Source: Liolophura sinensis (taxonomy: Eukaryota; Mollusca; Polyplacophora; Chitonida; Chitonidae). Taken from it: a stretch of DNA of 64,000 nucleotides. Position numbers and translations under genes: made by a program. Every line of letters starts with the position of its first letter. Position 1 is the first letter of the stretch. The stretch covers positions 1 through 64,000 of the forward strand of contig NW_027018036.1 in NCBI RefSeq assembly GCF_032854445.1. The letters run 5' to 3'. This document shows positions 41,258 to 49,100 of the stretch, piece by piece. Under the pieces are notes generated by a model. It was not told where the DNA came from and made no database searches. It saw nothing but the letters and a program-made list of their open reading frames with translations.

Positions 41258-41707
41258 CTTAGCCCAAAGATTTGACGTCTTCTGGGCTACCGAAGGGCAC
41301 ATAACTTATAGTTAAAAGTTGAATATAGTAACGACCAGTCGCGATTGTGCATAGTACAGTGTATCCGATTTCAATTAACAAAAAGACCAGGCAAAAATGC
41401 AAAAGTGGAAAAACTGTTCCAGTGCTGCTGGTAAGAGGCTAATCCGACGTATTTTGTGACGAGAAATCGAATGGTGCAAACCGCGTTGCTCTCCGACCAA
41501 TACTTTTGGCTGTAGCGACAATTGAATGATCATTGATGTCATAGTCACGTGCTCTTACTCCATGGAAACCAGGGAAATTTGCAATTTTTTAAACAGCTGC
41601 CGATGCCTGGGCCATTTCCGCATCTTTTATAACCTTATTGATGTGGTTCAGTGATCAGTTGTACTTTTTACAGCAGACTGTATCTAGTACATTGTGTTTT
41701 TTATGTA
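41258..41707 (+). repeat. Satellite monomer interrupted by the transposon (left part)
   Basis: This is the first 450 bp of the monomer that the transposon entered; its remainder is 45014-45102. The two parts total 539 bp. The shortfall of 11 bp is explained by an internal deletion near 41552: GTCACGTGCTCTTACTCC lacks the CCCAGCAACGG found in other monomers. The insertion itself therefore added or lost nothing but the target duplication. Confidence 0.85.
41706..41707. other. Target-site duplication TA (left)
   Basis: TA directly left of the element and TA directly right (45012-45013) fit Tc1/mariner and pogo insertion. Because the bases next to it also match, the same junctions could be read as a 4 bp GTAC duplication with 26 bp terminal repeats. 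TA is preferred from the transposase family. Confidence 0.85.
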
Positions 41708-41734
41708 CCGTCAAGTGGGGCTACTTTGAACATT
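41708..41734 (+). repeat. Left terminal inverted repeat (27 bp)
   Basis: Begins CCGTCAAGTGGGG and ends ACTTTGAACATT. It is the exact reverse complement of 44985-45011, with no mismatch over 27 bases. It contains one copy of the GGGG..ACTTTGAACA motif also found further inside the element. Confidence 0.95.
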
Positions 41735-42303
41735 TTTTTGCATTGACTTCATCTCCATTCAAACATTTTGGTGCCCGTGGCATATTCAAAGTACACATTT
41801 TGGGTGACACACAAGGCCTTACTGAATCTGCAAGTCAAATCTGAAATACAGCAGAACTTATGTAATTTTTTTTTATTTAATGAGTGTTCAATGTTACCCT
41901 AAATATGGGGATACTTTGAACACGCAACACAACTCCTCTTGTGTCCAATGATTCAGTGACATATTGATTACATTGAACACTTTTTGGACTTTTAAAAAAG
42001 AAAGAAACAAACACAAAATCTGCTTTCTGATTTTAAACATAATTTCACCAACTTAAAGCTCTGCGTACATGCATGAACATATACGGATTATAACTGTTGA
42101 CTATAATTGTGATTCATCTTGGGTTTAACGCCTACCCCAAGGCACAAATGAACAATCCAATTTCACAACTCAGTATGCTGAACACAGAAATGATGTATAT
42201 TTCAAGGATAAACTGGCAGTGTAATCCCTGAGGGCAATGATTATGAGCATGTAGCCAATACAATGTTCCGGCTTCAAAATTAAGAACTGGAGCCTTGGAC
42301 AAT
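41735..42303 (-). other. Transposon 3' noncoding region (relative to the transposase)
   Basis: AT-rich stretch between the left terminal repeat and the transposase stop. A polyadenylation-like AATAAA on the minus strand lies at 41872-41877, about 430 bp past the stop. A further direct copy of the subterminal motif, GGGGATACTTTGAACAC, lies at 41907-41923. A degenerate inverted copy lies at about 41884-41898, and a weaker ACATTGAACACT near 41970. No second gene was recognised. Confidence 0.7.
41907..41923 (+). promoter_or_regulatory. Subterminal repeat, left side (probable transposase-binding site)
   Basis: GGGGATACTTTGAACAC differs by one base from GGGGCTACTTTGAACAT inside the terminal repeat. 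It lies about 200 bp in from the left end. Subterminal repeats bound by the N-terminal helix-turn-helix domain are known for pogo-family transposases; binding here is inferred. Confidence 0.65.
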
Positions 42304-43515
42304 TTACTGAAGACTTTCAGTGTAGCACCGTAGTTCTTTCCCTGAAAATTCAAATCTGTTCCTTCTCAGTTGAGTTGGTGGTGACAGTCTCTTCTTGAGT
42401 TGAACTTTCTCAACATATCCAATGTCTGGTTTATCAGGCCAGTGAAAAGTGAATGGGGCTTTCTGAGAACGGCGCAAAAACTTCATCTCATAGTCTCCAT
42501 TATCTGATTGAACAAATTCGCCCACATAGTGTTTTCGTGTCTTTTTACCGCAAAATTCGACAATATAAAACATCCCGTTCATTGGTTCTGTGTCTTTCAT
42601 TGCTGTTCTTTCGTCTTGATCAAAGTCTTCTCCTTCAAGCTCACTCTCCCCTGGTTCCGTCTCTCCAGCATCGCTGTAATCTGAATCTGAACATACTACG
42701 TCTTGTTCTGAAAGAGATATGTCAGTGTCGCTGTCGTCACTGGTGTCCATGATACTATGAGTATTACCAGACATATTACTTCCAGTACCAGCACTTGTAC
42801 TCTGTATATCTTCTGAGCTTATACTTTTACCAGGCTCAACTGTCACTTTCTTCCTTCTTTGTTTTGGCACTTCATCAACTCCACGCAAGGTCTGCAACAA
42901 ATCAATCACTGCTTCAGAGACATTTAAATCAGTGTCCATATTAACATTCTGTTCTGCATCTGGTAGATCTTTCAAAGCTTTACTTTGGTCAAAAGGATGA
43001 ATGCCACACTTCTGGAATCCAGAGACAAGATTTGCACTGGTTTCAGTCCCGTCGGGATAGAGCTTGCAGTGCAATTTCTTCAGAAGATGTGGAAAATCGT
43101 CTTTGTTAAGAGTGGCAGATTTTTTCTTTGCACTTGATTTCCATTCATCCAAGATACTTCTCCAGAGTCTCTTTAACGGTCCGTAAAAGGCCACATCAAG
43201 GGGCTGCAGAAGATGTGTTGAATTTGCAGGTAGGCAAGTGAATATAATGTTGTTTTCCTTTGCGAGTTTCAATACTGTATCACTAAAATGGCTGCTTAAG
43301 TTATCCCCGATGATCACTTTTCGTCCTGACAATTTCCTTGTCTGATTCACAAACACTGTTTCAAACCAGTCCTGTAAAGCACTGTGAGTCAAACCAACCG
43401 CTTTTGCTACGATTGTATCGTGTGTTGGTAGGCGTACCTTCAGTCCATGTGGACCATATGTGTTCAGCCTTGTACACCACATAAATAGGAAGCATTTCAC
43501 CTGCTGCCGAACCAC
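42304..43515 (-). CDS. Transposase, C-terminal part (catalytic core, NLS, acidic linker, C-terminal domain)
   Basis: An open frame of 403 codons, of which roughly the first 48 precede the frameshift point and are not transposase sequence. From residue 49 (DWFETVF) it continues the DDE_1 fold. IIGDNLSSH carries the second Asp (71) and LLQPLDVAFY the third (107), with 35 residues between them. SGFQKCGIHPFD (165-176) matches the conserved end of pogo catalytic domains. PKQRRKKV (217-224) looks like a nuclear localisation signal. Residues ~228-308 are rich in Ser, Asp and Glu and probably disordered. Residues ~313-403 form a compact C-terminal domain (YVGEFVQ, FLRRSQK, FHWPDKPDIGYV) of the kind found at the end of many animal Jerky/Tigger-like transposases. 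The frame opens with GTG rather than ATG, so it is unlikely to be translated on its own. Confidence 0.85.
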   Translation of the reverse strand: MVRQQVKCFLFMWCTRLNTYGPHGLKVRLPTHDTIVAKAVGLTHSALQDWFETVFVNQTRKLSGRKVIIGDNLSSHFSDTVLKLAKENNIIFTCLPANSTHLLQPLDVAFYGPLKRLWRSILDEWKSSAKKKSATLNKDDFPHLLKKLHCKLYPDGTETSANLVSGFQKCGIHPFDQSKALKDLPDAEQNVNMDTDLNVSEAVIDLLQTLRGVDEVPKQRRKKVTVEPGKSISSEDIQSTSAGTGSNMSGNTHSIMDTSDDSDTDISLSEQDVVCSDSDYSDAGETEPGESELEGEDFDQDERTAMKDTEPMNGMFYIVEFCGKKTRKHYVGEFVQSDNGDYEMKFLRRSQKAPFTFHWPDKPDIGYVEKVQLKKRLSPPTQLRRNRFEFSGKELRCYTESLQ

Positions 43516-44173
43516 AAAACATGACGGACGTTGAGGCTTTTGTGCTATTTCTGATCCTTTCTGGGTATTTCACACCTCTTTTGAATATACATTTTTTGAT
43601 TCCAGGATCGTCAGCCAAGTTTGTTTCGTCGTAATTAAAAATATGTGTTGGTGGTATTGGGCTACCGTCTACATTTTGAAGTGTGCCCTTGAGGTTATCA
43701 AAGTAAGATTTCACAGATTCGGACGACACTTTGGCTCTCGCTGTCTTTATGTTTTGGCATAGGCGACGAGTGAGGTGACCCTTGTGACGTTTTAAGAAGT
43801 TGAAAGCCCACTCTCTTGATGGAAGATTATGTTTAAATTGCTTTACGGTCTTCCCTACCTTTGATAGGTAGGTTTTCACCAGAAGTCTTAAGTCCAGTAT
43901 ATCAAATGGGAATCCCCACTCAGACACCACTTTTACGTGGTTTACCAGACTTGCTTCTTCTTCGTCGCTTAAAGCAGTAGGGCGACCTGGGGCGTTTGCG
44001 TATTTCTTGTTAATTTTGTGAGATAATGTTCCTAACGGGATGCAATACTCTTTGCATGCTTTCCTTAGACTCAAGCGCCCAGTTCGAACAGCTTCAATTG
44101 CTGCAGCAAGCTGTTCATCATCATATGCTTTGTATCTCCTGGTACCAGGGCGACTCTTGTAAGTTCTCACCAT
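43361..44173 (-). CDS. Transposase, N-terminal part (HTH DNA-binding and first catalytic Asp)
   Basis: A 270-residue frame starting ATG at 44173. Residues ~14-58 look like a Psq/CENP-B N-terminal helix-turn-helix (LSLRKACKEYCIPLGTL). GRPTALSDEEE at ~63-73 starts the second, CENP-B-type helix-turn-helix, which runs to about 145 and includes LPSREWAFNFLKRH. The DDE_1 domain starts near 175 with IFNYDETNL, where Asp182 is the presumed first metal-binding residue. MFCGSAAGEMLPIYVVYK (~218-235) is a typical pogo/Jerky strand region. The last three residues (GLV) lie past the frameshift and are not family-like. This part alone would bind DNA but could not catalyse transposition. The start is supported by a family-like N-terminus (MVRTYKSR). 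A splice-acceptor-like CCTTTCAG directly precedes the ATG. Confidence 0.88.
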   Translation of the reverse strand: MVRTYKSRPGTRRYKAYDDEQLAAAIEAVRTGRLSLRKACKEYCIPLGTLSHKINKKYANAPGRPTALSDEEEASLVNHVKVVSEWGFPFDILDLRLLVKTYLSKVGKTVKQFKHNLPSREWAFNFLKRHKGHLTRRLCQNIKTARAKVSSESVKSYFDNLKGTLQNVDGSPIPPTHIFNYDETNLADDPGIKKCIFKRGVKYPERIRNSTKASTSVMFCGSAAGEMLPIYVVYKAEHIWSTWTEGTPTNTRYNRSKSGWFDSQCFTGLV

Positions 44174-44190
44174 CTGAAAGGCAACAATGT
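44174..44190 (-). promoter_or_regulatory. Splice-acceptor-like tract directly before the transposase ATG
   Basis: On the minus strand the bases before ATG read TTGTTGCCTTTCAG, a pyrimidine-rich tract ending in CAG. It fits a 3' splice site that would join an upstream noncoding exon directly to the start codon. No donor was assigned with confidence. Confidence 0.4.
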
Positions 44191-44573
44191 CTAGCTGTGA
44201 ATAATTAGTGTGGGTAGGCTTTCAGGATTTCATTTGGAACGAATTCATTAAGACGACTATAACACTTTTTGGGTAGACAATATTATTCAATAAAAAAACT
44301 GGTAATTAGTGGACATTTGTACTGAAGGTACATGCACAAGCTGGTAAATTTAAAACTGAAAAGAATAATGTGCCCAGCATTGAATTTAAACTTCTGTCAT
44401 TATAAAATCACAGAGCACATTTTAATTTTTGAGCACCTGTGGAACAACATATATGTATACAAATGCTTTAGACCGAATAAAAACGATGTTTTACATCAGC
44501 ATTAACTTACTTTATTTCAGATTTAGCATCATGAATTTATTAATCTATTATCTTTATTATAACTTTGAACGGC

Positions 44574-44606
44574 AGGGTAACTTTGAACACTGTTCAAAGT
44601 TGCCCC
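44574..44606. promoter_or_regulatory. Head-to-head pair of subterminal repeats, right side
   Basis: AGGGTAACTTTGAACA (44574-44589) and TGTTCAAAGTTGCCCC (44591-44606) form an inverted pair with a one-base centre and two mismatches. Each half resembles the terminal-repeat core GGGGCTACTTTGAACA. The pair lies about 410-440 bp in from the right end, upstream of the transposase, so it could serve both in transposition and in autoregulation (inference). Confidence 0.65.
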
Positions 44607-44967
44607 ACAAAAACTGGCTTGTCGACCACTAATAGTATTTGCTGTCATACCAGATATTCAAAACATTTTTATTAAAAATTCTCGTAATATCAGTGGACAC
44701 TAATGGGTGTACTAGACTTCTACTACATGCATTTGACTCGACCATTAGTTCTTACCGTTGAGTGACCAGAAGTATATCCTTCTTACAAACACATGTCATC
44801 CGCATCAGCCATTTGCAATTTTGCTGCTGAACAGTTACTATGGCAACAGAATAAAACCAACCACTAAGAAAAAATTTCAGTCACATATAATATTGGAAAA
44901 TAAAAATTGCTGATAATAATTCAGCATCATAATGGATATTTGTTAAAAAAAAAATTTTTTTTCAAAA

Positions 44968-44984
44968 GTGTTCAATTTTACCCC
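44968..44984 (-). promoter_or_regulatory. Subterminal repeat adjacent to the right terminal repeat
   Basis: GTGTTCAATTTTACCCC is the reverse of GGGGTAAAATTGAACAC, a diverged copy of the same motif lying immediately inside the right terminal repeat. A matching GTTCAATGTTACCCT lies at about 41885-41899 on the left side. Confidence 0.55.
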
Positions 44985-45011
44985 AATGTTCAAAGTAGCC
45001 CCACTTGACGG
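44985..45011 (-). repeat. Right terminal inverted repeat (27 bp)
   Basis: Starts AATGTTCAAAGT and ends CCCCACTTGACGG, a perfect reverse complement of 41708-41734. Identity of the two ends suggests the element is not old. Confidence 0.95.
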
Positions 45012-45013
45012 TA
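45012..45013. other. Target-site duplication TA (right)
   Basis: Second copy of the TA target. It is followed by CGAATGGCGTGG, which continues the satellite monomer. Confidence 0.85.
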
Positions 45014-45646
45014 CGAATGGCGTGGTTTTTCTACACGTAGATAAAGACATTGAAATTGTCTTGGACTTAAAAGTAAGACAATTGCTGGATGAGTTAAATG
45101 GGCTTAGCCCAAAGATTTGACATCTTCTGGGCTACCGAAGGGCACATAACGTATAGTTAAAAGTTGAATATAGTAACGACCAGTCGCGATTGTGCATAGT
45201 ACAGTGTATCCGATTTCAATTAACAAAAAGACCAGGCCAAAATGCAAAAGTGGAAAAACTGTTCCAGTGCTGCTGGTAAGAGGCTAATCCGACGTATTTT
45301 GTCACGAGAAATCGAATGGTGCAAACCGCGTTGCTCTCCGACCAATACTTTTGGCTGTAGCGACAATTGAATGATCATTGATGTCATAGTCACGTGCCCA
45401 GCAACGGCTCTTACTCCATGGAAACCAGGGAAATTTGCAATTTTCTAAACAGCTGCCGATGCCTGGGCCAATTCCGCATCTTTTAGAACCTTATTGATGT
45501 GGGTCACTGATCAGTTTTACAGCAGACTGTATCTAGTACCTTGTGTTTTTTATGTACAAATGGTGTGGTTTTTCTACACGTAGATAAAGACATTGAGATT
45601 GTCTTGGACTTAGAAGTAAGACAATTGCTGGGTGAGTTTAAATGGG

Positions 45647-46199
45647 CTTAGCCCAAAGATTTGACGTCTTCTGGGCTACAGAAGGGCACATAACTTACAG
45701 TCAAAAGTTGAATATAGTAATGACCAGTCGCGATTGTACATAGTAGATTGTATCCGATTTCAAATTAACAAAAAGACCAGGCACAAAATGCAAAAGTGGA
45801 AAAACTGTTCCAGTGCTGCTGGTAAGAGGCTAATCCGACGTATTTTGTCACGAGAAATCGAATGGTGCAAACCGCGTTGCTCTCCGACCAATACTTTTGG
45901 CTGTAGCGACAATTGAATGATCATTGATGTCATAGTCACGTGCCCAGCAACGGCTCTTACTCCATGGAAACCAGGGAAATTTGCAATTTTTTAAACAGCG
46001 GCCGATGCCTGGCCCAATTCCGCATCTATTAGAACCTTATAGATGTGGTTCAGTAATCAGTTGTACTTTTTTACAGCAGACTGTATCTAGTACATTGTGT
46101 TTTTTATGTACGAATGGTGTGGTTTTTCTACACTAGATAAAGACATTGAGATTGTCCTTGGACTTAGAAGTAAGACAATTGCTGGGTGAGTTAAATGAG
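45647..46199 (+). repeat. Marker monomer (CAGTAATCAG type), copy 1
   Basis: A 551-type monomer (ACAGAAG, ACTTACAGTC, GTAGATTG) that also carries AACAGCGGCCGATG, CAGTAATCAG and an end TTAAATGAGC. The same combination recurs at 51150 and 53351. This copy has several extra one-base changes, for example AGGCACAAAATGC and GTCCTTGG. Confidence 0.7.
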
Positions 46200-49100
46200 C
46201 TTAGCCCAAAGATTTGACGTCTTCTGGGCTACCGAAGGGCACATAACGTATAGTTAAAAGTTGAATATAGTAACGACCAGTCGCGATTGTGCATAGTACA
46301 GTGTATCCGATTTCAATTAACAAAAAGACCAGGCAAAAATGCAAAAGTGGAAAAACTGTTCCAGTGCTGCTGGTAAGAGGCTAATCCGACGTATTTTGTC
46401 ACGAGAAATCGAATGGTGCAAACCGCGTTGCTCTCCGACCAATACTTTTGGCTGTAGCGACAATTGAATGATCATTGATGTCATAGTCACGTGCCCAGCA
46501 ACGGCTCTTACTCCATGAAACCAGGGAAAATTTGCAATTTTTTTAAACAGCTGCCGATGCCTGGCCCAATTCCGCATCTATTAGAACCTTATAGATGTGG
46601 TTCAGTGATCAGTTGTACTTTTTACAGCAGACTGTATCTAGTACATTGTGTTTTTTATGTACGAATGGTGTGGTTTTTCTACACGTAGATAAAGACATTG
46701 AGATTGTCTTGGACTTAGAAGTAAGACAATTGCTGAGTGAGTTAAATGGGCTTAGCCCAAAGATTTGACGTCTTCTGGGCTACCGAAGGGCACATAACGT
46801 ATAGTTAAAAGTTGAATTATAGTAACGACCAGTCGCGATTGTGCATAGTACAGTGTATCCGATTTCAATTAACAAAAAGACCAGGCAAAAATGCAAAAGT
46901 GGAAAAACTGTTCCAGTGCTGCTGGTAAGAAGCTAATCCGACGTATTTTGTCACGAGAAATCGAATGGTGCAAACCGCGTTGCTCTCCGACCAATACTTT
47001 TGGCTGTAGCGACAATTGAATGATCATTGATGTCATAGTCACGTGCCCAGCAACGGCTCTTACTCCATGGAAACCAGGGAATTTGCAATTTTCTAAACAG
47101 CTGCCGATGCCTGGCCCAATTCCGCATCTTTTAGAACCTTATTGATGTGGGTCACTGATCAGTTGTACTTTTTACAGCAGACTGTATCTAGTACCTTGTG
47201 TTTTTTATGTACAAATGGTGTGGTTTTTCTACACCTAGATAAAGACATTGAGATTGTCTTGGACTGAAAAGTAAGACAATTGCTGGATGAGTTAAATGGG
47301 CTTAGCCCAAAGATTTGACGTCTTCTGGGCTACCGAAGGGCACATAACGTATAGTTAAAAGTTGAATATAGTAACGACCAGTCGCGATTGTGCATAGTAC
47401 AGTGTATCCGATTCAATTAACAAAAAGACCAGGCAAAAATGCAAAAGTGGAAAAACTGTTCCAGTGCTGCTAGTAAGAGGCTAATCCGACGTATTTTGTC
47501 ACGAGAAATCGAATGGTGCAAACCGCGTTGCTCTCCGACCAATACTTTTGGCTGTAGCGACAATTGAATGATCATTGATGTCATAGTCACGTGCCCAGCA
47601 ACGGCTCTTACTCCATGGAAACCAGGGAAATTTGCAATTTTCTAAACAGCTGCCGATGCCTGGCCCAATTCCGCATCTTTTAGAACCTTATTGATGTGGG
47701 TCACTGATCAGTTGTACTTTTTACAGCAGACTGTATCTAGTACCTTGTGTTTTTTATGTACAAATGGTGTGGTTTTTCTACACCTAGATAAAGACATTGA
47801 GATTGTCTTGGACTGAAAAGTAAGACAATTGCTGGATGAGTTAAATGGGCTTAGCCCAAAGATTTGACGTCTTCTGGGCTACCGAAGGGCACATAACGTA
47901 TAGTTAAAAGTTGAATATAGTAACGACCAGTCGCGATTGTGCATAGTACAGTGTATCCGATTTCATTAACAAAAAGACCAGGCAAAAATGCAAAAGTGGA
48001 AAAACTGTGTCCAGTGCTGCTAGTAAGAGGCTAATCCGACGTATTTTGTCACGAGAAATCGAATGGTGCAAACCGCGTTGCTCTCCGACCAATACTTTTG
48101 GCTGTAGCGACAATTGAATGATCATTGATGTCATAGTCACAGTGCCCAGCAACGGCTCTTACTCCATGGAAACCAGGGAAATTTGCAATTTTCTAAACAG
48201 CTGCCGATGCCTGGCCCAATTCCGCATCTATTAGAACCTTATAGATGTGGGTTCAGTGATCAGTTGTACTTTTTACAGCAGACTGTATCTAGTACATTGT
48301 GTTTTTTATGTACGAATGGTGTGGTTTTTCTACACGTAGATAAAGACATTGAAATTGTCTTGGACTTAAAAGTAAGACAATTGCTGGATGAGTTAAATGG
48401 GCTTAGCCCAAAGATTTGACGTCTTCTGGGCTACCGAAGGGCACATAACGTATAGTTAAAAGTTGAATATAGTAACGACCAGTCTCGATTATGCTTAGTA
48501 CAGTGTATCCGATTCAATTAACAAAAAGACCAGGCCAAAAATGCAAAAGTGGAAAAACTGTTCCAGTGCTGCTAGTAAGAGGCTAATCCGACGTATTTTG
48601 TCCACGAGAAATCGAATGGTGCAAACCGCGTGCTCTCCGACCAATACTTTTGGCTGTAGCGACATTGAATGATCATTGATGTCATAGTCACGTGCCCAGC
48701 AACGGCTCTTACTCCATGGAAACCAGGAAATTTGCAATTTTCTAAACAGCTGCCGATGCCTGGCCCAATTCCGCATCTATTAGAACCTTATAGATGTGGT
48801 TCAGTGATCAGTTGTACTTTTTACAGCAGACTGTATCTAGTACATTGTGTTTTTTATGTACGAATGGTGTGGTTTTTCTACACGTAGATAAAGACATTGA
48901 AATTGTCTTGGACTTAAAAGTAAGAAAATTGCTGGATGAGTTAAATGGGCTTAGCCCAAAGATTTGACGTCTTCTGGGCTACCGAAGGGCACATAACGTA
49001 TAGTTAAAAGTTGAATATAGTAACGACCAGTCTCGATTATGCTTAGTACAGTGTATCCGATTTCAATTAACAAAAAGACCAGGCAAAAATGCAAAAGTGG

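Larger units (their letters stand above)
1..41707 (+). repeat. Satellite array, left part (~550 bp monomer, ~76 copies)
   Basis: Head-to-tail tandem repeat. Using CTTAGCCCAAAG as a phase mark, monomers begin at 1, 555, 1103, 1653, 2207, 2761, 3311, 3861, 4411, 4961, 5511, 6061, 6610, 7160 and so on to 41258, mostly 549-551 bp apart. All copies face the same way. Variation is mainly substitution at a few shared diagnostic sites, so monomers fall into subtypes. One subtype (551 bp) carries a linked set of changes: ACAGAAG, ACTTACAGTC, TAATGACC, GTACATAGTAGATTG and an extra A in CAAATT. Another has TCTAAAC, GGGTCACTG, ACCTTGTG and GGACTGAAAAG. No conserved reading frame, rRNA, tRNA or snRNA was recognised. 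Short recurrent frames are broken by stops and length changes between copies. The array probably belongs to a heterochromatic or centromere-associated block; that role is inference. Confidence 0.97.
42304..44173 (-). pseudogene. Pogo-like transposase gene, frameshifted by one base
   Basis: One transposase read in two overlapping minus-strand frames. The first frame (44173 to 43361, 270 residues) holds the DNA-binding region and first catalytic Asp. The second (open 43515 to 42304) holds the rest of the catalytic core and the C-terminus. The break is an extra G (C on the plus strand) at 43371-43372: the first frame ends SQCFTGLV-stop, while the second resumes with DWFETVF directly after the same SQCFT. 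Without that base the protein would be about 622 residues, with catalytic Asp near 182, 290 and 326 (35 residues between the last two, DD35D). No other stop or frame break is present, so the gene is either very recently inactivated or the base is a sequencing error. The stop codon is TAA. Confidence 0.88.
44174..44984 (-). other. Transposon 5' noncoding region (upstream of the transposase)
   Basis: About 810 bp of AT-rich sequence between the transposase ATG and the right terminal repeat. It holds the inverted subterminal pair (44574-44606), poly-A/poly-T runs near 44946-44962 and no convincing core promoter. A TTGTTGCCTTTCAG tract abuts the ATG, so a spliced 5' leader is possible. Small plus-strand frames here have no recognisable product. 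Confidence 0.6.
41708..45011 (-). mobile_element. Pogo-like (Tc1/mariner superfamily) DNA transposon, 3,304 bp
   Basis: A complete class II element lying inside one satellite monomer. Its ends are perfect 27 bp inverted repeats (41708-41734 and 44985-45011) beginning CCGTCAAGTGGGG, flanked by a TA duplication (41706-41707 and 45012-45013). Removing the element plus one TA restores ATGTACGAATGG exactly as in neighbouring monomers. The only substantial gene is a minus-strand transposase with a DDE_1 core (42304-44173), broken by one extra base. The noncoding ends are AT-rich and hold repeated GGGG..ACTTTGAACA-like sites. Pogo elements with TA duplication and DDE_1 transposases are known in fungi, plants and animals; the Jerky/CENP-B-like architecture here suggests an animal host. 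Only one copy is present in the window. Confidence 0.95.

Noticed and set aside
1-41707. Many recurring frames of 60-97 codons on both strands of the satellite
   Set aside because: They repeat because the monomer repeats. Each is open only in some copies; stops and one-base length changes break them in others (for example TGA in GGACTGAAAAG, TAA in TTTTTTAAACAG).
41638-41844. Frame fusing satellite to the transposon left end
   Set aside because: Arises only from the junction; not conserved and not part of the element.
42132-42353. Small minus-strand frame overlapping the end of the transposase
   Set aside because: It overlaps the transposase end in another frame, lies mostly in the 3' noncoding region and has no recognisable domain.
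42453-42752. 99-codon plus-strand frame inside the transposon
   Set aside because: Antisense shadow of the transposase acidic linker and C-terminal domain.
44429-44632. 67-codon plus-strand frame in the transposon 5' region
   Set aside because: AT-rich chance frame running over the subterminal repeats; no family-like sequence.
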